Source: Scatophagus argus
Taxonomy: Eukaryota; Chordata; Actinopteri; Scatophagidae
NCBI RefSeq assembly: GCF_020382885.2
Contig: NC_058516.1
Location: 11,337,902 to 11,401,901 of the forward strand
Length of the DNA stretch: 64,000 bases
Direction of reading: 5' to 3'
Shown here: positions 10,311-34,938 of the stretch, piece by piece
Layout: each line of letters starts with the position of its first letter
Numbering within the stretch: the first letter of the stretch is position 1
Translations under genes and position numbers: made by a program
Notes under the pieces: model-generated
Database searches by the model: none
Told to the model about the DNA's origin: nothing
The model's input: only the letters and a program-made list of their open reading frames with translations

Positions 10311-12867
10311 ATGGCTACTGCCAACACTATGGAAATGGCAGACATCATCATTGTAGCAATCTACTTCATCCTGGTGCTCGTGATTGGATTCCTTGCCATG
10401 TGGAAAGCCAATCGGAGCACAGTGAGCGGCTACTTCCTCGCTGGTCGCTCCATGAATTGGGCGGCTATAGGAGCTTCTCTGTTCGTCAGCAACATAGGAA
10501 GTGAGCATTTCATTGGACTAGCTGGATCAGGTGCTGCTAGCGGGCTCAGCGTGGCTGCATGGGAATTAAATGCTTTATTACTGCTCCAGTTGTTAGGCTG
10601 GATTTTTATCCCTGTGTATGTTCAATCTGGCGTCTACACCATGCCGGAGTACCTGTCCAAGCGGTACGGCGGGAAGCGACTAAAGGTGTATTTTGCCGCT
10701 TTATCTCTCGTCCTGTACATCTTCACCAAGTTGTCTGTGGACCTGTATGCTGGAGCCCTGTTCATTCATGAATCTTTAGGGTGGAATCTCTATCTGTCAA
10801 TCATCCTCCTCATTGCCATGACAGCTTTGCTGACGGTTACTGGAGGTCTGGTTGCTGTCATCTACACAGATACGGTCCAGGCATTCCTCATGATTGCTGG
10901 AGCACTCTGCCTTACAGGCATCAGCCTCTTCAAAGTGGGAGGACTTGAAGGTCTTTTGTCCTTTGTACATTGAAGTTGAACCATTTACATCATGTAATTA
11001 ATTAAACTACAATTTGATCTGCATACTGCACTATACAATAAATCACGTCCTGTCTTGTTATTTTAAGGTGTGAGGACCAAGTACATGCAGGCTTCTCCAA
11101 ACATCACAACCATCTTGCAGCTTTCACCCAATCTGACATATTCTGAAACATGTCTCCACCACCCGAAGCCAGATGCTCTGAAGATCCTTCGAGGTCCGAG
11201 GGATCCAGATCTCCCTTGGCCTGGTTTCTTACTGGGCCAGACTCCTGCCTCTATTTGGTACTTGTACAAGTCTTTCAGTGTAAACTGATTTATGCTATGC
11301 CTGATCCTGGCCTATAAAAATAGCCTTTCAGTCAGTACAAACCGCAGAGTTAACGGAGTCAACCAGTGTCCTTACTATATTTCTACTTGGACTGTGTGCA
11401 GGTACTGGTGTGCAGATCAAGTGATTGTACAGCGGGTTCTGGCAGCAAAGAACATTGCCCATGCCAAAGGTTCTACTCTAATGGCTGGCTTTCTGAAAAT
11501 CCTTCCCATGTTCATCATTGTCATTCCAGGTAAAACCCATTAATCGCTTTTTGAATGACTTACACCTAAAATTCTATCTGTGGACTCACTGAATGACTTA
11601 TTTATTTATTGCCACGAATACAGGTATGATTTCCAGAATCCTATTTGCTGATGAGTTGGCATGTATCAGCCCAGAACACTGCATGGAAGTGTGCGGTTCT
11701 GCAGCCGGCTGTAGCAACGTGGCTTACCCACGACTCGTCATGTCAGTGATGCCCGTTGGTCTTCGTGGTCTAATGATGGCTGTCATGATCGCAGCTCTAA
11801 TGAGTGACTTGGATTCTATCTTCAACTCAGCGAGCACCATATTTACATTGGATATTTACAAGATGCTACGAAAGCAGGTATCATCCAGGGAGTTGGTGAT
11901 AGTTGGCAGGTTGTTTGTGGTTTTCATGGTGATCATCAGCATTGCTTGGGTGCCCGTCATTATCGAAATGCAAGGAGGTCAGATGTTCTATTACATTCAA
12001 GAAGTATCAGATTACCTGACCCCACCGGTAGCAGCCCTCTTCTTGCTTGGAGTCCTGTGGCATCGCTGCAATGAGACAGGTGCCTTTTGGGGTGGCATGG
12101 TAGGGTTTGGCCTTGGAGCATTGCGTCTGATTTTGGCACTTGTGTACCGCGAGCCTCACTGCAACCAGCCTGATGAACGGCCATCTTTCATCAAAGATGT
12201 TCATTTCATGTATGTGGCAGCTGTCTTGTTTTGGGTGTCAGCTTTGGTGGCTGTAGTTGTGAGTCTCTGCACACCTCCACCCAGAAAAGAACAAATCAGA
12301 ACCACTACTCTGTGGGGGTTAAACAAGAGAAAGAGGCTAAAACAGCAAGAAAAAGAGAAAACTGGAAAGGACATTAATGTTTTGAAGCCTATAAACCATG
12401 CAATCATAACTGGAAACAGTTTGCTTGTTAAAGAAAAGTGTCAAGACCACCCAAACAACCATGATGACATTGAGTCCAATCATGGAAATGCTAATCTAAG
12501 CAATGGTCATGCTATCACAGCCAGTGACATAGATACCCACTGTCCAATGCAGAATGGTTGCCACTTAACAATTTCAGACCCTAAAATGGTAGAAGAAGGA
12601 GAAGAGAGAAGAGTGAGGGATGGGGAGGAGGAAGAGGGAGGCTGCTTTGGAGGAGGAGTAGAGGGTGGGAGGTGTATGAAGGCTTTAGAGTGGTTCTGTG
12701 GCTTACAGGAGAAGCCTTCCAAATCTCAGGTCATTACAGACAAGGAGCAGGATAAGATAGTGGATGAGCTTCTTCACGAACCTCCAAGAACCAGAATCAT
12801 CCTGAACGTAGGCCTGGTGGTGATTAGCTGTGTCGCGATCTTTCTCTTCATCTATTTTTCCTTATAG
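10311..12867 (+). CDS. slc5a3: Sodium/myo-inositol cotransporter (SMIT1-like), 4 coding exons
   Basis: Plasma-membrane Na+-driven importer of myo-inositol, an osmolyte, of the solute carrier 5 (SSF) family. Coding exons: 10311-10950, 11068-11257, 11402-11529, 11624-12867. Frames join without error and give 733 aa (human SLC5A3 is 718). Near-identical SMIT1 stretches are visible: [125 protein letters not shown]. The protein has many hydrophobic helices and ends in a last helix and YFSL, as in SMIT1. Between them, a cytoplasmic loop of about 150 residues is divergent and Glu/Gly-rich. The start at 10311 has a strong Kozak context (AAACATGG); the open frame extends upstream only via a non-ATG codon. 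The first donor (GAAG|GTCTTTT) is weak but is the only one that keeps the family sequence. SLC5A11 is less similar. Confidence 0.96.
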
Positions 12868-13903
12868 GTTCGTTTCATTCCAAGCAGTGGGACATATTTG
12901 TCTATAACCCACAAGCAGGAATAGATGGTAGGTAAAATATTCTTCAATCTACTTTTAACTCTTAATTTTAAAAGAACATGGTGTACGGGAAAACTCTTGT
13001 TTTCTCTCATGAGAATACTTGGTCAAAATGCAAATGGTCATATTTAAACGGCCACCTTTATACATAGTTATACATAGTGAAAGGTTTTGTTTGACTGTTT
13101 TGTCACTAACCCCCCCACAAAATTGGATCTATAACCTACACTTTACATTTAGGGGTAGAGGTGTGCTCAGGATAAGGTTTAGGAACCATCCTTAATAACG
13201 AGGTTTGTTTTAGTTTTTTGTTTTTTAAGAACAAATTAGTATTTGTATCTGAAATGTTTTTTCTATACTGTGTGGTAATAACTGTGAAGGGGCGTTCAGT
13301 ATGCTTCGAGCAAACTAGATGGTACAAACTGTGGTCTGAACACATCTGAAGCAGTGTCTTTGAATGGCCACACCTGAAGGCAGGACTAAAAGCCTGCTAT
13401 CATAAATATGGGTGAGGTATGGTGAATGGTATAAATTCACATTTGTTTAATGGCACATGACTGAAAAATTTGTGCCACCAGCTGTTTATTTTGATACACT
13501 TAACTTACAATATTTGCACAACTGTAGTGAACAAGAACGTACATTAAACTGCATTCTCAGTTCTGTTTTCTGGAAATTTGGTTCAAATTTGCTCTACATT
13601 TGAATGGAAATCTCGCTACTGACAATCCGTGCAAATCAGTTTCAAAGCTGCACGAACTGAGCCATCCTGTTTCAGACACTGGAAAATTGTGGGTTTGTGG
13701 GTATTGTTTGATCATTCAACAAGTAACCTAACCCCTTTAAGAAACATTAATTGTGAAAATAATCTTACTACTATTGTAGATAGTCTTGATTATTTTCATT
13801 GTATCAGAAATCAATTCATTAATTACAGTAAGAGATAAAGTATGTTCGGAACCCTTTCAAGAATTTGCAGACCCCTGTGGTTTGGGACCAAAAACTGTCC
13901 AAA
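12868..13903 (+). other. slc5a3 3' flank / probable 3' UTR
   Basis: No further family exon follows the stop. The stretch is AT-rich, and the true poly(A) site is not clear from sequence. No other gene is recognised. Confidence 0.4.
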
Positions 13904-14094
13904 GACTATCAGCAGGATAGTTCTCCCTTGCAAACCGGGTCCTGCTCAAGGTTTCTTCCTGTTAAAAGGGAGTTTTTCCTTGCCACTGTCTGCTTGCTCG
14001 GGGGTTCAGACTCTGGGTCTCTGGAAAACATCTAGAGACAATTTTAATTGTAAAGGGTGCTATTTAAATAAATTTAATTTAAATTGTATTGAAT
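13904..14094 (-). repeat. Short interspersed repeat, family A (inverted copy)
   Basis: Reverse-complement copy of the element at 4745-4916. It runs from the ctatcagcaggatagttctc edge, through tcttcctgttaaaagg and tgcttgctcgggggttc, to an AT-rich end with aattgtattgaa. Confidence 0.75.
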
Positions 14095-14786
14095 AGTAAT
14101 TCATCACCCTCACCCACAAACTGGAACAACACCCAGAAATGCATGAGCACTCCACCATCCACCATCTGTTATGGTTAAACGTGCACTGTTGATATGAATA
14201 ATCACATCATCATTTCAATCATTTCTTGACTTTAATTAGAAAATCCACTTGTCTGAATTGCAGCTCAAATACAAGTTACCCACAGGGTTTTGCTATTCAT
14301 CCAGTATTTTGCATATTGACAGCAGGCAACATGCGATGATTTATGCCATCTCCAGAAAACTTGTTCATGCTATTTAGGATTTCCATTCCTCCTTTTTTAC
14401 ATTTTTTGAATTTTATTTTATTTCCTTGACAACTGCACTATTGTAATTTTTAACACTGCAATTAAACCGAATGAAGTTTTAAACTCTTTCTGTGCAAGAG
14501 AAACTGATTAAGCCAGGCCATATAACTTGAATGTTATTTCTCTGTGTTATTGTGAGGATTCTCTCAGGAAAGCAGAGGGATTGGTTCTAAGTTGTCTCTC
14601 ACATCTGACCATTGTTTTATGCAATAAATATAAGGATGGAACTACTAAGATTAATGTCTTTATTCATTGTCTGCCAGTCTGCTATCTCGATATCACTGCT
14701 GATCAAGATTTTTGAGAGGTTTTACAATTTGACTGAAATATACAAAATAGCAAAATTAGAAAATGAGGCTACTTAAATACAAAAAG

Positions 14787-15140
14787 CAGTGGTTGAAGAG
14801 GTATTAAGATCTAAATAAAAGTTGTAGTATCAAAAGGCATAAATCCCAAGTTACATGGAAAAGTCCTGTATTCAAAATTTATTTTGTGATGTGTGAATCA
14901 CTTTAATGTCGAAGTAAAGATGGAGCGAACTTTAATTACTTTTTATACAGCTGTATGTTAATACACAATAATAAATATATCTGAATTTATTAGTTGATGT
15001 GTATTTTGTATTAATGTTTCTGCATATTAACTATTGACTTAAGGTATTAAATAAATGTAGCGGGGAAAAAAAGTACAGTATTTGTCTCCAACATCTAGTG
15101 AAGTATAAGTACTGTAAGTAAATGGTATTTAATTACTTCC
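14787..15140. repeat. Decayed nonautonomous repeat (agta-rich type)
   Basis: Edges read cagtggttgaagaggtatt at left and aagtataagtactgtaagta at right, with tagtatcaaaag inside. This resembles a repeat common in fish genomes, in which runs of agtaaaagta-like words occur. A related block lies at 21786-22010. The family is not named here. Confidence 0.4.
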
Positions 15141-15570
15141 CCCCATTAACAAAGTAATTCCTGAAGATGTCATGAGATCAGAAAAAAGCCCTCGCTAATT
15201 GATCGTTGTAAAGTGTAATCTTTCTCGCCTTCACAGCACAACACAGCAGTATAATCACTGCTGAACTTGACATCATTTAGCAGTCACAGATCATCTCCTA
15301 CTGGAAAAAAACATCTAACCAAACTGGTCATTCTGGTCCACTTAAAGTCCCCCCACTAGGATATGTAAATAAGGGATATTGTATGTTAACAGTGCAGCAT
15401 TCGGAAACTACAAATTACATCTTGTTTTGGCTTTCTCTGAACTGATGGGCTCAACAGAGAGGAAAAAAAACACAGAGCTTTTGTTTATTCATTATAATGT
15501 TAGTTAATATTAGCTAAAGGCACACCCACATTCCCAGTAAGTTACCACTGACATAATTCCTGCCATTAAC

Positions 15571-15596
15571 TGTACTGTACTGTACTGTACTGTACT
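15571..15596. repeat. (TGTAC)n pentanucleotide repeat
   Basis: Five perfect TGTAC units in a row. Each contains the palindrome GTAC, so the tract can fold on itself. Confidence 0.9.
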
Positions 15597-15944
15597 CAAA
15601 CTGTCTTTTTTCAGCTGGTCCCCGACTTTGATCCAGAGAGAAATATCTCAACAGCAATTGGACGGATTGCCATAAAATTTTCAGGCATTCGTGGCCTCTA
15701 AAGGATGAATTCACATCTTTTCTTCCAGCAACACTCAGTAAGCTACAATTTTCAGCTACAATTCTTAAGCCTCTATCCGAACATAGTAACGAGGAATGCC
15801 TTATGATGCAAGACTCTCCAGGAGTTCTCTCACCGTTGCTTGAGAAGCTCGTGGAATAGCTCAGGGGGAAATGTTCAAGCATATTGTCACCTGTTGTGGC
15901 AGTGATGATTTGCTTCCTTGTAACTTGGAAGTTCCATTAATCCA

Positions 15945-16305
15945 TCCATTTTCTATACCGCTTATCCGTCAGGGTCGTGGGGGAGCTGGAGCCTATCCCA
16001 GCTGACTACGGGCGAGAGGCGGGGTACACCCTGGACTGGTCGCCAGTCAATTGCAGGGCCAACACGCAAAGTCAGACAACCACTCACGCACGCACTCACA
16101 CCTAGGGGGCAATGTAGAGTAGCCAATTAACCTAATGTGCATGTCTTTGGGATTGTGGGAGGAAGCCGGAGTACCCGGAGAAAACCCACACAGGCACAGG
16201 GAGAACATGCAAACTCCACATTGAAGGGCCCAGACCGGGATTCCAACCTGAAACCCTATTGCTACGAGGCGACAGCGCTAACCACTGCACCACCGTGCCT
16301 CCCAT
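15945..16305 (-). mobile_element. SINE-like element with tRNA-like head
   Basis: Read on the minus strand, the element begins ggcacggtggtgcagtgg, with A-box-like TGGTGCAGTGGTTAGC and B-box-like GGTTGGAATCCCGG. It continues through a conserved body (tttgcatgttctccctgtg; ctccggcttcctcccacaat) and ends in the ggataagcggtatagaaaatg-type tail at 15945. A truncated head copy lies at 560-632 and a fragment of the tail word at 44687-44708. The type is abundant in fish; Pol III ancestry is inferred from the box motifs. Confidence 0.65.
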
Positions 16306-17968
16306 AACTTTATAGTATTTATCTTAATACTTTTCTCACCCACCATCGAATAATGAGTCTGGGTTAGTTAGTCTTGACAAGACACACAGCATGAACAATC
16401 AAGCTCAAAAAAGGCGTTAACATGTTGACCTGAGCATTGCTGTGCCTCACATAACCACAAAACTCTTGGGTCTTGTCAAAGGGGAACTACAGTGATTTAA
16501 TATGATACTTCCAAATTTCTTACAATCAAGGTAGCAGCTCAAGAAATTATGACCTTTATTCTCAACAATGGGGGAATCTCCCAAAACACAGGATCCAAAT
16601 TTCCCATGATGCAACAAGCAGAGTGTACACACATTGCCTATATAGGTGCATCTTGCTATCTGAATAATGCACCCTTAAAACGGCAGGAAAAATTCTGCAC
16701 CATTGACTTTAGATTAGACTTTTGTCAGTCAATGCCTCAAGATAGACACTGCACCTGACCACATCTCATTTTAGGACCAACATGTCTGTCCATGGGTACA
16801 CAGATGGACCCATGTACAGTACATTTGCTGCTTAAAATGACAGTTCTGTCAGTTGGAAACTAGCGAAGATACTTGCGCTGCGCTATTTACCTCAGACAAA
16901 GCCAAAGTCCTAGATTTGTAAGAGGCTTGTGCTGTTATGTAAAAGTACAATTTTTGCTATAAAGAAAAAGGCTTGAGGCAAAAACATACCATGAACCAAC
17001 AGGTTATGGCATGTGAAACAAACTTCACCTACTGTCAAATATGTGGCTGTGGAAGGCACCACAACAAGCAAACACACCAGCACTCATTCGGTTAAGATGA
17101 CATTAACAACATCCCCTGTCACAGTGGAAAGTTACAGACTAGAAGTGGAAAGTTACTGGGTAGACACATCCCCACAGGCTCACTGCAGAAAATGAAAAGA
17201 AGGGTTAGAGTGTGTTTGTTTTTTTTTCTTCCTTTTCTTTCTTTGGTGTCTTCAAGTTCACATGCTGCTACATAGTTAAGCTGTTCTCAGGAAATGTTAT
17301 TTTCTTTCTTAATATATAGATAAGAAGAAAACATGACAGGAAACCTTCAAAATGAATAAAAGGTGCAGAAGTGATTAAAGCAGGTTTGCTTGCGCTGAAA
17401 CAAGTAATAATAGGCTAATAAGCGTTAGAAACTGACACAAACCAGACCAAGGAGCCTCATTTGATCGGATTTTGTCCAAGGGTCCTCCACCTGATGCCAA
17501 TTTTGCTTTTAGATGTTTTATTGCAAAAAAAATGATTAAAAACCATGACCAAACTGCTCATATATTCTGGCACTGCGTTACTTATGGATTGGATTATAGT
17601 GAAAAAAAAAGTTCAAATAATAGGAATATATGATGTTCAAAGGTATGTTCCAGGCCTAATAGAAGCCCCCCTGTCCAGCCATGACAGCACACTGGTACTT
17701 TTGGATAACTGCAAACAGTCCAGGGGGAGTTAATTAATGAGATAAGATTGAATATTCTAATGAAAGTGCTGAACTATAACAAAGTCGTATGATATGAGCA
17801 GTGATGGAGAGGGTGGTGGGATTGCTTTGCAAAAAGTTGCGTGCTCTAGGTGTCCTTAATGTGAGATTTAATCAGGATGGATGTGACTTGCGAGATGTGG
17901 GTTGACGATATTGCAGTGGCACATCCTCTGTGGGCTAGCAAAGTGCGAATGAGGAAGGAATCTAGATT

Positions 17969-17969
<1 letters not shown>
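16306..17969. other. Intergenic, no gene recognised
   Basis: Unique-looking AT-rich DNA. ORFs here are short and without family resemblance. Confidence 0.6.

Positions 17970-18008
<39 letters not shown>
17970..18008 (+). repeat. C39 homopolymer
   Basis: An uninterrupted run of 39 cytosines (G on the minus strand). It can form an i-motif or G-quadruplex-type structure and is prone to length change. The exact length may be a sequencing or assembly artefact. Confidence 0.9.
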
Positions 18009-18334
18009 TTTGGTGATCTTTGAAACACAAACGGGCACCGTTGACCAGTAAACAGTGCTAAACGACAGTGGAGACTATTAATGGAAGCCATATTAGGTGT
18101 GTTGTACTTAAAATATCATGTATATGATGCTGTTGGATTGATTTATTGTAGACCTAATCAATATTATACAGGTTGTCTAAGGCCTTAAGCTTAAACAACT
18201 ATTAAAATGGTGTGATAAACTGTACTTAGACAGGATGTTTGTGGGCACAGACAACTTATGGGAAGTTTGTAACAGCCTTTCTGACGAAGAGTGATGCTGC
18301 TCCTACCTTCAGTTTGATCAAGCCACTGACTACG

Positions 18335-18373
<39 letters not shown>

Positions 18374-19108
18374 CATAGGGGACAGTACAAAATTAACCAC
18401 CTAGCGGGAACTGATTAGTGTGTGTGGTTCACTATGTAAATCAGCAAATATACTCAGGAACTCAGTAGACACAGACAGCATGTATGTGTGTGAAGTATTT
18501 ATTTGTGGGGTCTTAAATCTACAACATGCACAGAATTTTTGGTGTTTATGACAAACGTTTAATTTCGGTAGAACACCATCCCCTACCGAGATGGTGAGCC
18601 ATTTATTGAGGCAAAACCCAACAGGGTACATATGTTGCACGCGTTCGAGGAAAACTGTGCGAATATGAGTCAGAGTGTGAGTTGAAAAAGAAAAAGAAAA
18701 AGAAAAAAAGCAAAAAAAACCCCCAAAAAAAAACAGCAGCATAACTTCCTCTTGAGTGAGTTGCCGAAAGTCAAAGCAACAGAGGCTGAGCTTCCTGGAT
18801 TTTTAGCGCTTAATATACATAAAGCTCCTAAAAATGTTGGATTCTACAAGTCATATTATGTAACCAGTTGTATTTTGACACGCACAACTTAATTTTTTTT
18901 TAACAGACTCAACAGGCTCATACCTTTGGTAATCACTCCAACTCAAGTCAAAAACTTTAAACAGTTTCCATGAGGGCTGTTCGTAAAGCATTCAAAGTAG
19001 GGACTGCTTTTAGGGTGATGGTATTTAGCAGCCTTTGTTTCATGTCATCAACCGTTCCCTCTGGCTGTTCATATGTCACACTTTTAAATTAAGATAATAC
19101 GTGGTTGT
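18009..19108. other. Intergenic with GT microsatellite
   Basis: (GT)n at about 18339-18370, A-rich tracts near 18685-18735, and no gene recognised. Confidence 0.6.
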
Positions 19109-19327
19109 ATGTCTCCACGCCCCAGTCAAATTGCGAGTTGGACAATCAGAACCAGTGAGCTTGTGGCGGACTACAAAGCGTCAAATATGAATGTCTCCGC
19201 AAAGAAGTTACAAATTCTCAAAACAATGGATTGCATGATACACATCTTCAATCTGGCAGCACAGAAGACCTACACAGAAGAGCGATACTGTCAGCACCAT
19301 TTCAAGACAAGTGTAATAAGTTCTGAC
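19109..19327 (+). pseudogene. hAT-type transposase fragment
   Basis: A 73-codon open frame contains ASNMNVSAKKLQILK followed by MDCMIHIFNLAAQKTYTEE. This resembles the hAT/ZBED transposase region where an ...(D)NAANM... segment is followed by ...CFAHTLNLAAQK.... Here the aspartate position reads alanine-like context (YKASNM) and the CFAH block reads CMIH, so catalytic and structural residues are degraded. No terminal inverted repeats or flanking transposase frames were recognised. It is a DNA-transposon relic; similarity was judged by eye. Confidence 0.5.
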
Positions 19328-19542
19328 TAAATGTGAAATAAGGCCACAGTTTCCCCTTCTGAGTTACACTGTTGAATAATGGACAGAAAAATGTTTTTGC
19401 AGAACATATAATGTCACAATGAAATCGACCTTTGATCTTTTGAATATAAAATTCCATCACTTTACAATTTACTGCACTGGAAATTTGTGTCAACTTTTAT
19501 CATAATTAGCATATGAATTCTCCAGTATCTCCTGAGTGATGC

Positions 19543-19597
19543 ACCTAGAGACAATTTTGATTGTAAAATGTGCTATATAAATAAAATTGAATTGAAA
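19543..19597 (-). repeat. Tail of family A repeat
   Basis: Only the AT-rich edge is present: tagagacaattttgattgta ... tatataaataaaattgaatt. This is the reverse complement of the left end of the 4745 copy. Confidence 0.6.
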
Positions 19598-20172
19598 AAG
19601 ATGATTGATAGAGATGATAAATAATATTAATCAGATGAATAATATCAATCAATCAATATCAGTTGCAGTTTTCAGTTGTTGTGCACATCATTCAAATTAT
19701 TCATGGTGAACATACTGTTCAGCAGTGCAATAGCCCAAGGGCTGCACTGACTAATGACAAAAGCTGCTGATTTACATTCAAGCGTCACATTGACTTTTTA
19801 TCATTCATGTCAACTTCTAGCTGTTTGCCTGTCAAAATATGCTTTGGGTGTGTGTGTAGCACACCTCATGCCAATAGGGAGTGCTGTGTCCCTGTTCAAG
19901 TCTGTCCTATAAACATTCAAGCATGCAGTTGTTCATAAGACCTGAGGAATTGACTGATGTAAAGCAACTGCTAGCTAGCTATGCTGGAGGGAAACTGGCA
20001 TCCTTGCGATGCCAGACCTGGCACTAGAATACCAGAAAAGGAGAAGAAAAAGAGAAAACTGGAAAGGACTTTAGACTGTTAGCTAGGAGGGTAACATTAT
20101 ATCTACCTTTATTAGTCAAGAGGTAGCCAGAGTCACCACCTCTTGTGAGAAAGAGGATGATGATGTTCCAGA

Positions 20173-20436
20173 TTCGATTCAGTTCAATTCAGTTTATTTA
20201 TGTCGCGCCAATTCACAACAAAAGTTATCTCATGACACTTTCCAATTAGAGCAGGTCTAGACCAAACTCTTTAATTAAATTGTAATACAGAGAACCCAAC
20301 ATTCCCCCTTGAGCAAGCACTTGGAGACAGTGGTGAGGAAAAACTGCCTTTTAGAAGGCAGAAACCTCGGAGCAGACCCCGGCTCAAGATGGGCGGCCAT
20401 CTGCCTTGACCGGTTGGGTTGAGAGAGAGAGGGAGA
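20173..20436 (+). repeat. Short interspersed repeat, family B
   Basis: Starts with a caattcagtttatttatg-like edge and has caattcacaacaaaagttat, gcaggtctagaccaaactct, gaggaaaaactgcctttta and gcaccggtt-like/gaccggttgggttgagag segments, ending in a GA run. Close copies lie at 28405-28690 and 62253-62483 (reverse). Its caattcacaac...agcaggtctagacc segment is the reverse complement of the tail of the LINE-like fragment at 3370-3450. Confidence 0.75.
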
Positions 20437-22081
20437 GCACATTTGGATAGGGCCAACCTTTACAAGGACCCATTCATTTCTGTTGGCAGGCCTGTCTGTA
20501 TTCCTATCAAGATCATCTCATTGACAATTATTGTGCCGAAGCAGTTACTTGTAAGACTCAGCAATCTTAACATCTTAACCATCAGTTATGTGTCTGCAGG
20601 AGTTGGGTGGTGACCTCTAATGTCAGGTCCTTGGTATTAGTTACATTTAATTTCTAAAAAGGCTGCTTTAGGACAGGACCACGAGGCATTTAAGCAATAT
20701 TCAACAGGCCCACTTTAACTGTATTATTTGCAAAGAAGACGCAGCCTTGGGATGAGCCAGTTATAGTCACACCAAAGAGATGTTCATTTACTCTCTGAGC
20801 CCTGTTAGAGATCACACCCAGCTGTATCTCTCACAGGTCTTTGACACAGGTATGTAGACATCATAAAGGGCCCTTTAAACATGTACACACCCGCTGTCAA
20901 ACATTTATGAGCACTGGCGGGTGAAGTGAATGTGAAGATGTAACGAAAAAGAGAACTACAAATAGCTTGGAAAGCAAAAAATAAATATAATATACCAGTA
21001 CTGATGACATCTATGGTAATAAAAATGAAATATTGATATTGCGTTAGTAGTGCAATAATAATAATATTGTGTATAGAATCCAGCATTTGATCTTTTCTGT
21101 TCTTTTTCTGTTCTGTTCTTTCTATTTGACTAATAACAGTTTTCAAAAAATTCTATAGATGTTGTTATTGTGAATTTGTTTGGCTATGATAATTGTGCAG
21201 GGAAAATCTGATATCAAGACAGCTCTAACTGACATCACAAGTTTGGAAGCAGAAGAGCCGCTCTATCATGAGGCCAAAATGAATCCCTTCCTTGCTTCCA
21301 GCAGCATTGCCCTTGTTTCATGTTTGACATTCCCACAAAATGTTAAATGGCTAAACATGCCCTTTCTTGTAAACACCACACTGCAGTTTTAGTTAGAGAT
21401 GCCCTTCTTTGCGCTGTGTTTCCTGTAATAAAACAACGTTAATTTCTATTTTGTATTAAGGTCTTAAATTCTCGTTAAAACTCGTTAATATTTCCTGTTG
21501 GTGTTGTTTCCAAATAAATTGACACCACGTTTCTGTTTGTGCCTGTGTGATATTGCTGACAATTTGACATCATACTGTATATGAGTTGATGTTCAGTACT
21601 GTGTGAGTGTCTGCAAATCAAATCTTATACAGCAGTCTTTAAAAACAAGTATGATTGCAAAGACAGCTTGTTCAGTTCATTAACTGACTTAGTCCAAGCC
21701 AGTCCTGAGATCCTGATATGAGCAGGGAGTTTGGTTCCCATTGATACACTGCGCTATGTGGAGCCAAATAGGGCTGTGGTAAAAAAAAAAGAAAAAGTTC
21801 TAGTCCTTAATTTTTATTTAAGTAAAAAAGACTAACACCCTACTGTAAAGTACTCTGCTAAAAGTAAACATCCTGCAATTGAAACCTTACTCAGGCTAGT
21901 CAGAATTATCAGAATTTAATTTACTTAAAGTATCAAAAGTAAAAGTAGTTATTGTACAGTAAAGTGGTCCTTGTCGGAGTTTTTACTATTTCATATGAAG
22001 TTTTGGATTAATATTACTGCTGCAATAATTTGTGCATTTTATTTATTAGTTTTGTGTATTGCATTTTGCTACTGTGGCGAT
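20437..22081. other. Intergenic, includes agta-rich repeat
   Basis: No gene recognised. At 21786-22010 is a block with aagtatcaaaagtaaaagta and related words, similar in style to the repeat at 14787-15140. A 70-codon frame at 21180-21392 has no recognisable similarity. Confidence 0.5.
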
Positions 22082-22110
22082 ATCGCGAGATACTACTGTG
22101 GTCTCGCGAT
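22082..22110. promoter_or_regulatory. Inverted pair of CGCGAGA / TCTCGCG motifs
   Basis: ATCGCGAGA (22082-22090) and TCTCGCGAT (22102-22110) form a perfect 9-bp inverted repeat with an 11-nt spacer. Each half contains most of TCTCGCGAGA, a motif known from CpG-rich vertebrate promoters. It lies about 0.8 kb upstream of the ddx3 start codon. Regulatory function is inference. Confidence 0.35.
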
Positions 22111-22499
22111 GTCCGGATTAATAACATTTTAGATGCGTCGGTCAAGCAAACTAATGCCAGCCAGCGGCTGCCCGGAAGAAAGGCGACTGAATTGCACTTA
22201 AAATGAAAGGCTGAAACATTTTTTTTTGCTTTATATAAAGGGCCTGTTACCTGGTTATAGTTCACAATAGCCTTATATAGCTAATAGAGCTTGCACTAAC
22301 GTTTAATAAATTAGATATCCCTTGAAGTTGACTTGTCTTTATGAGTTTTGCTCACTTTAAGCTGATAACGTGGAGTCACATTTGCTAATCAGGTTGCTTG
22401 GATTTTCACAGATATGAAATATATTTTCGTTTTCGTTAGATATTAGTTTTACCATACAGATTAACTTATATTTAGCGCATATAGCAAACCTATACAATC

Positions 22500-22867
22500 A
22501 CACATTCACTCAATGACGCGTTTGTTGACTTTTATTTTGGCGCTACCGGATGTTTTTTTCTGTATTGTTCAGACTGACTTGACTAGTGGATGACGGCTTC
22601 ATCGCAGCTTCAGCTGAAGAACAAGCCGACATCAGCTGAGTTTACACGAAGTACCATTCTTGTAGCTATATTATAGGAATTTATCATCACGTAAAATTCA
22701 GCAATAGCATTTTACAAAGTGACATTAACTGTTAAGCCAATGAAATAACTGCAATCTGTCGTTGCCACAGAAACAAATCGGTTAAGGAGAAATAACATTA
22801 CATCAAACCCGGCAAACAAAGAGGTCCTTTTTTCAACGACAACATTTTTCCTCCATATTCTATAGTT
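22500..22867 (+). promoter_or_regulatory. ddx3 promoter / 5' UTR region
   Basis: TATA-less stretch with raised CpG around 22510-22640, directly upstream of the initiating ATG at 22868. The transcription start cannot be placed. The region after the ATG exon (22913-23100) is also CpG-containing, as is usual for a housekeeping promoter. Confidence 0.4.
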
Positions 22868-34938
<12,071 letters not shown>

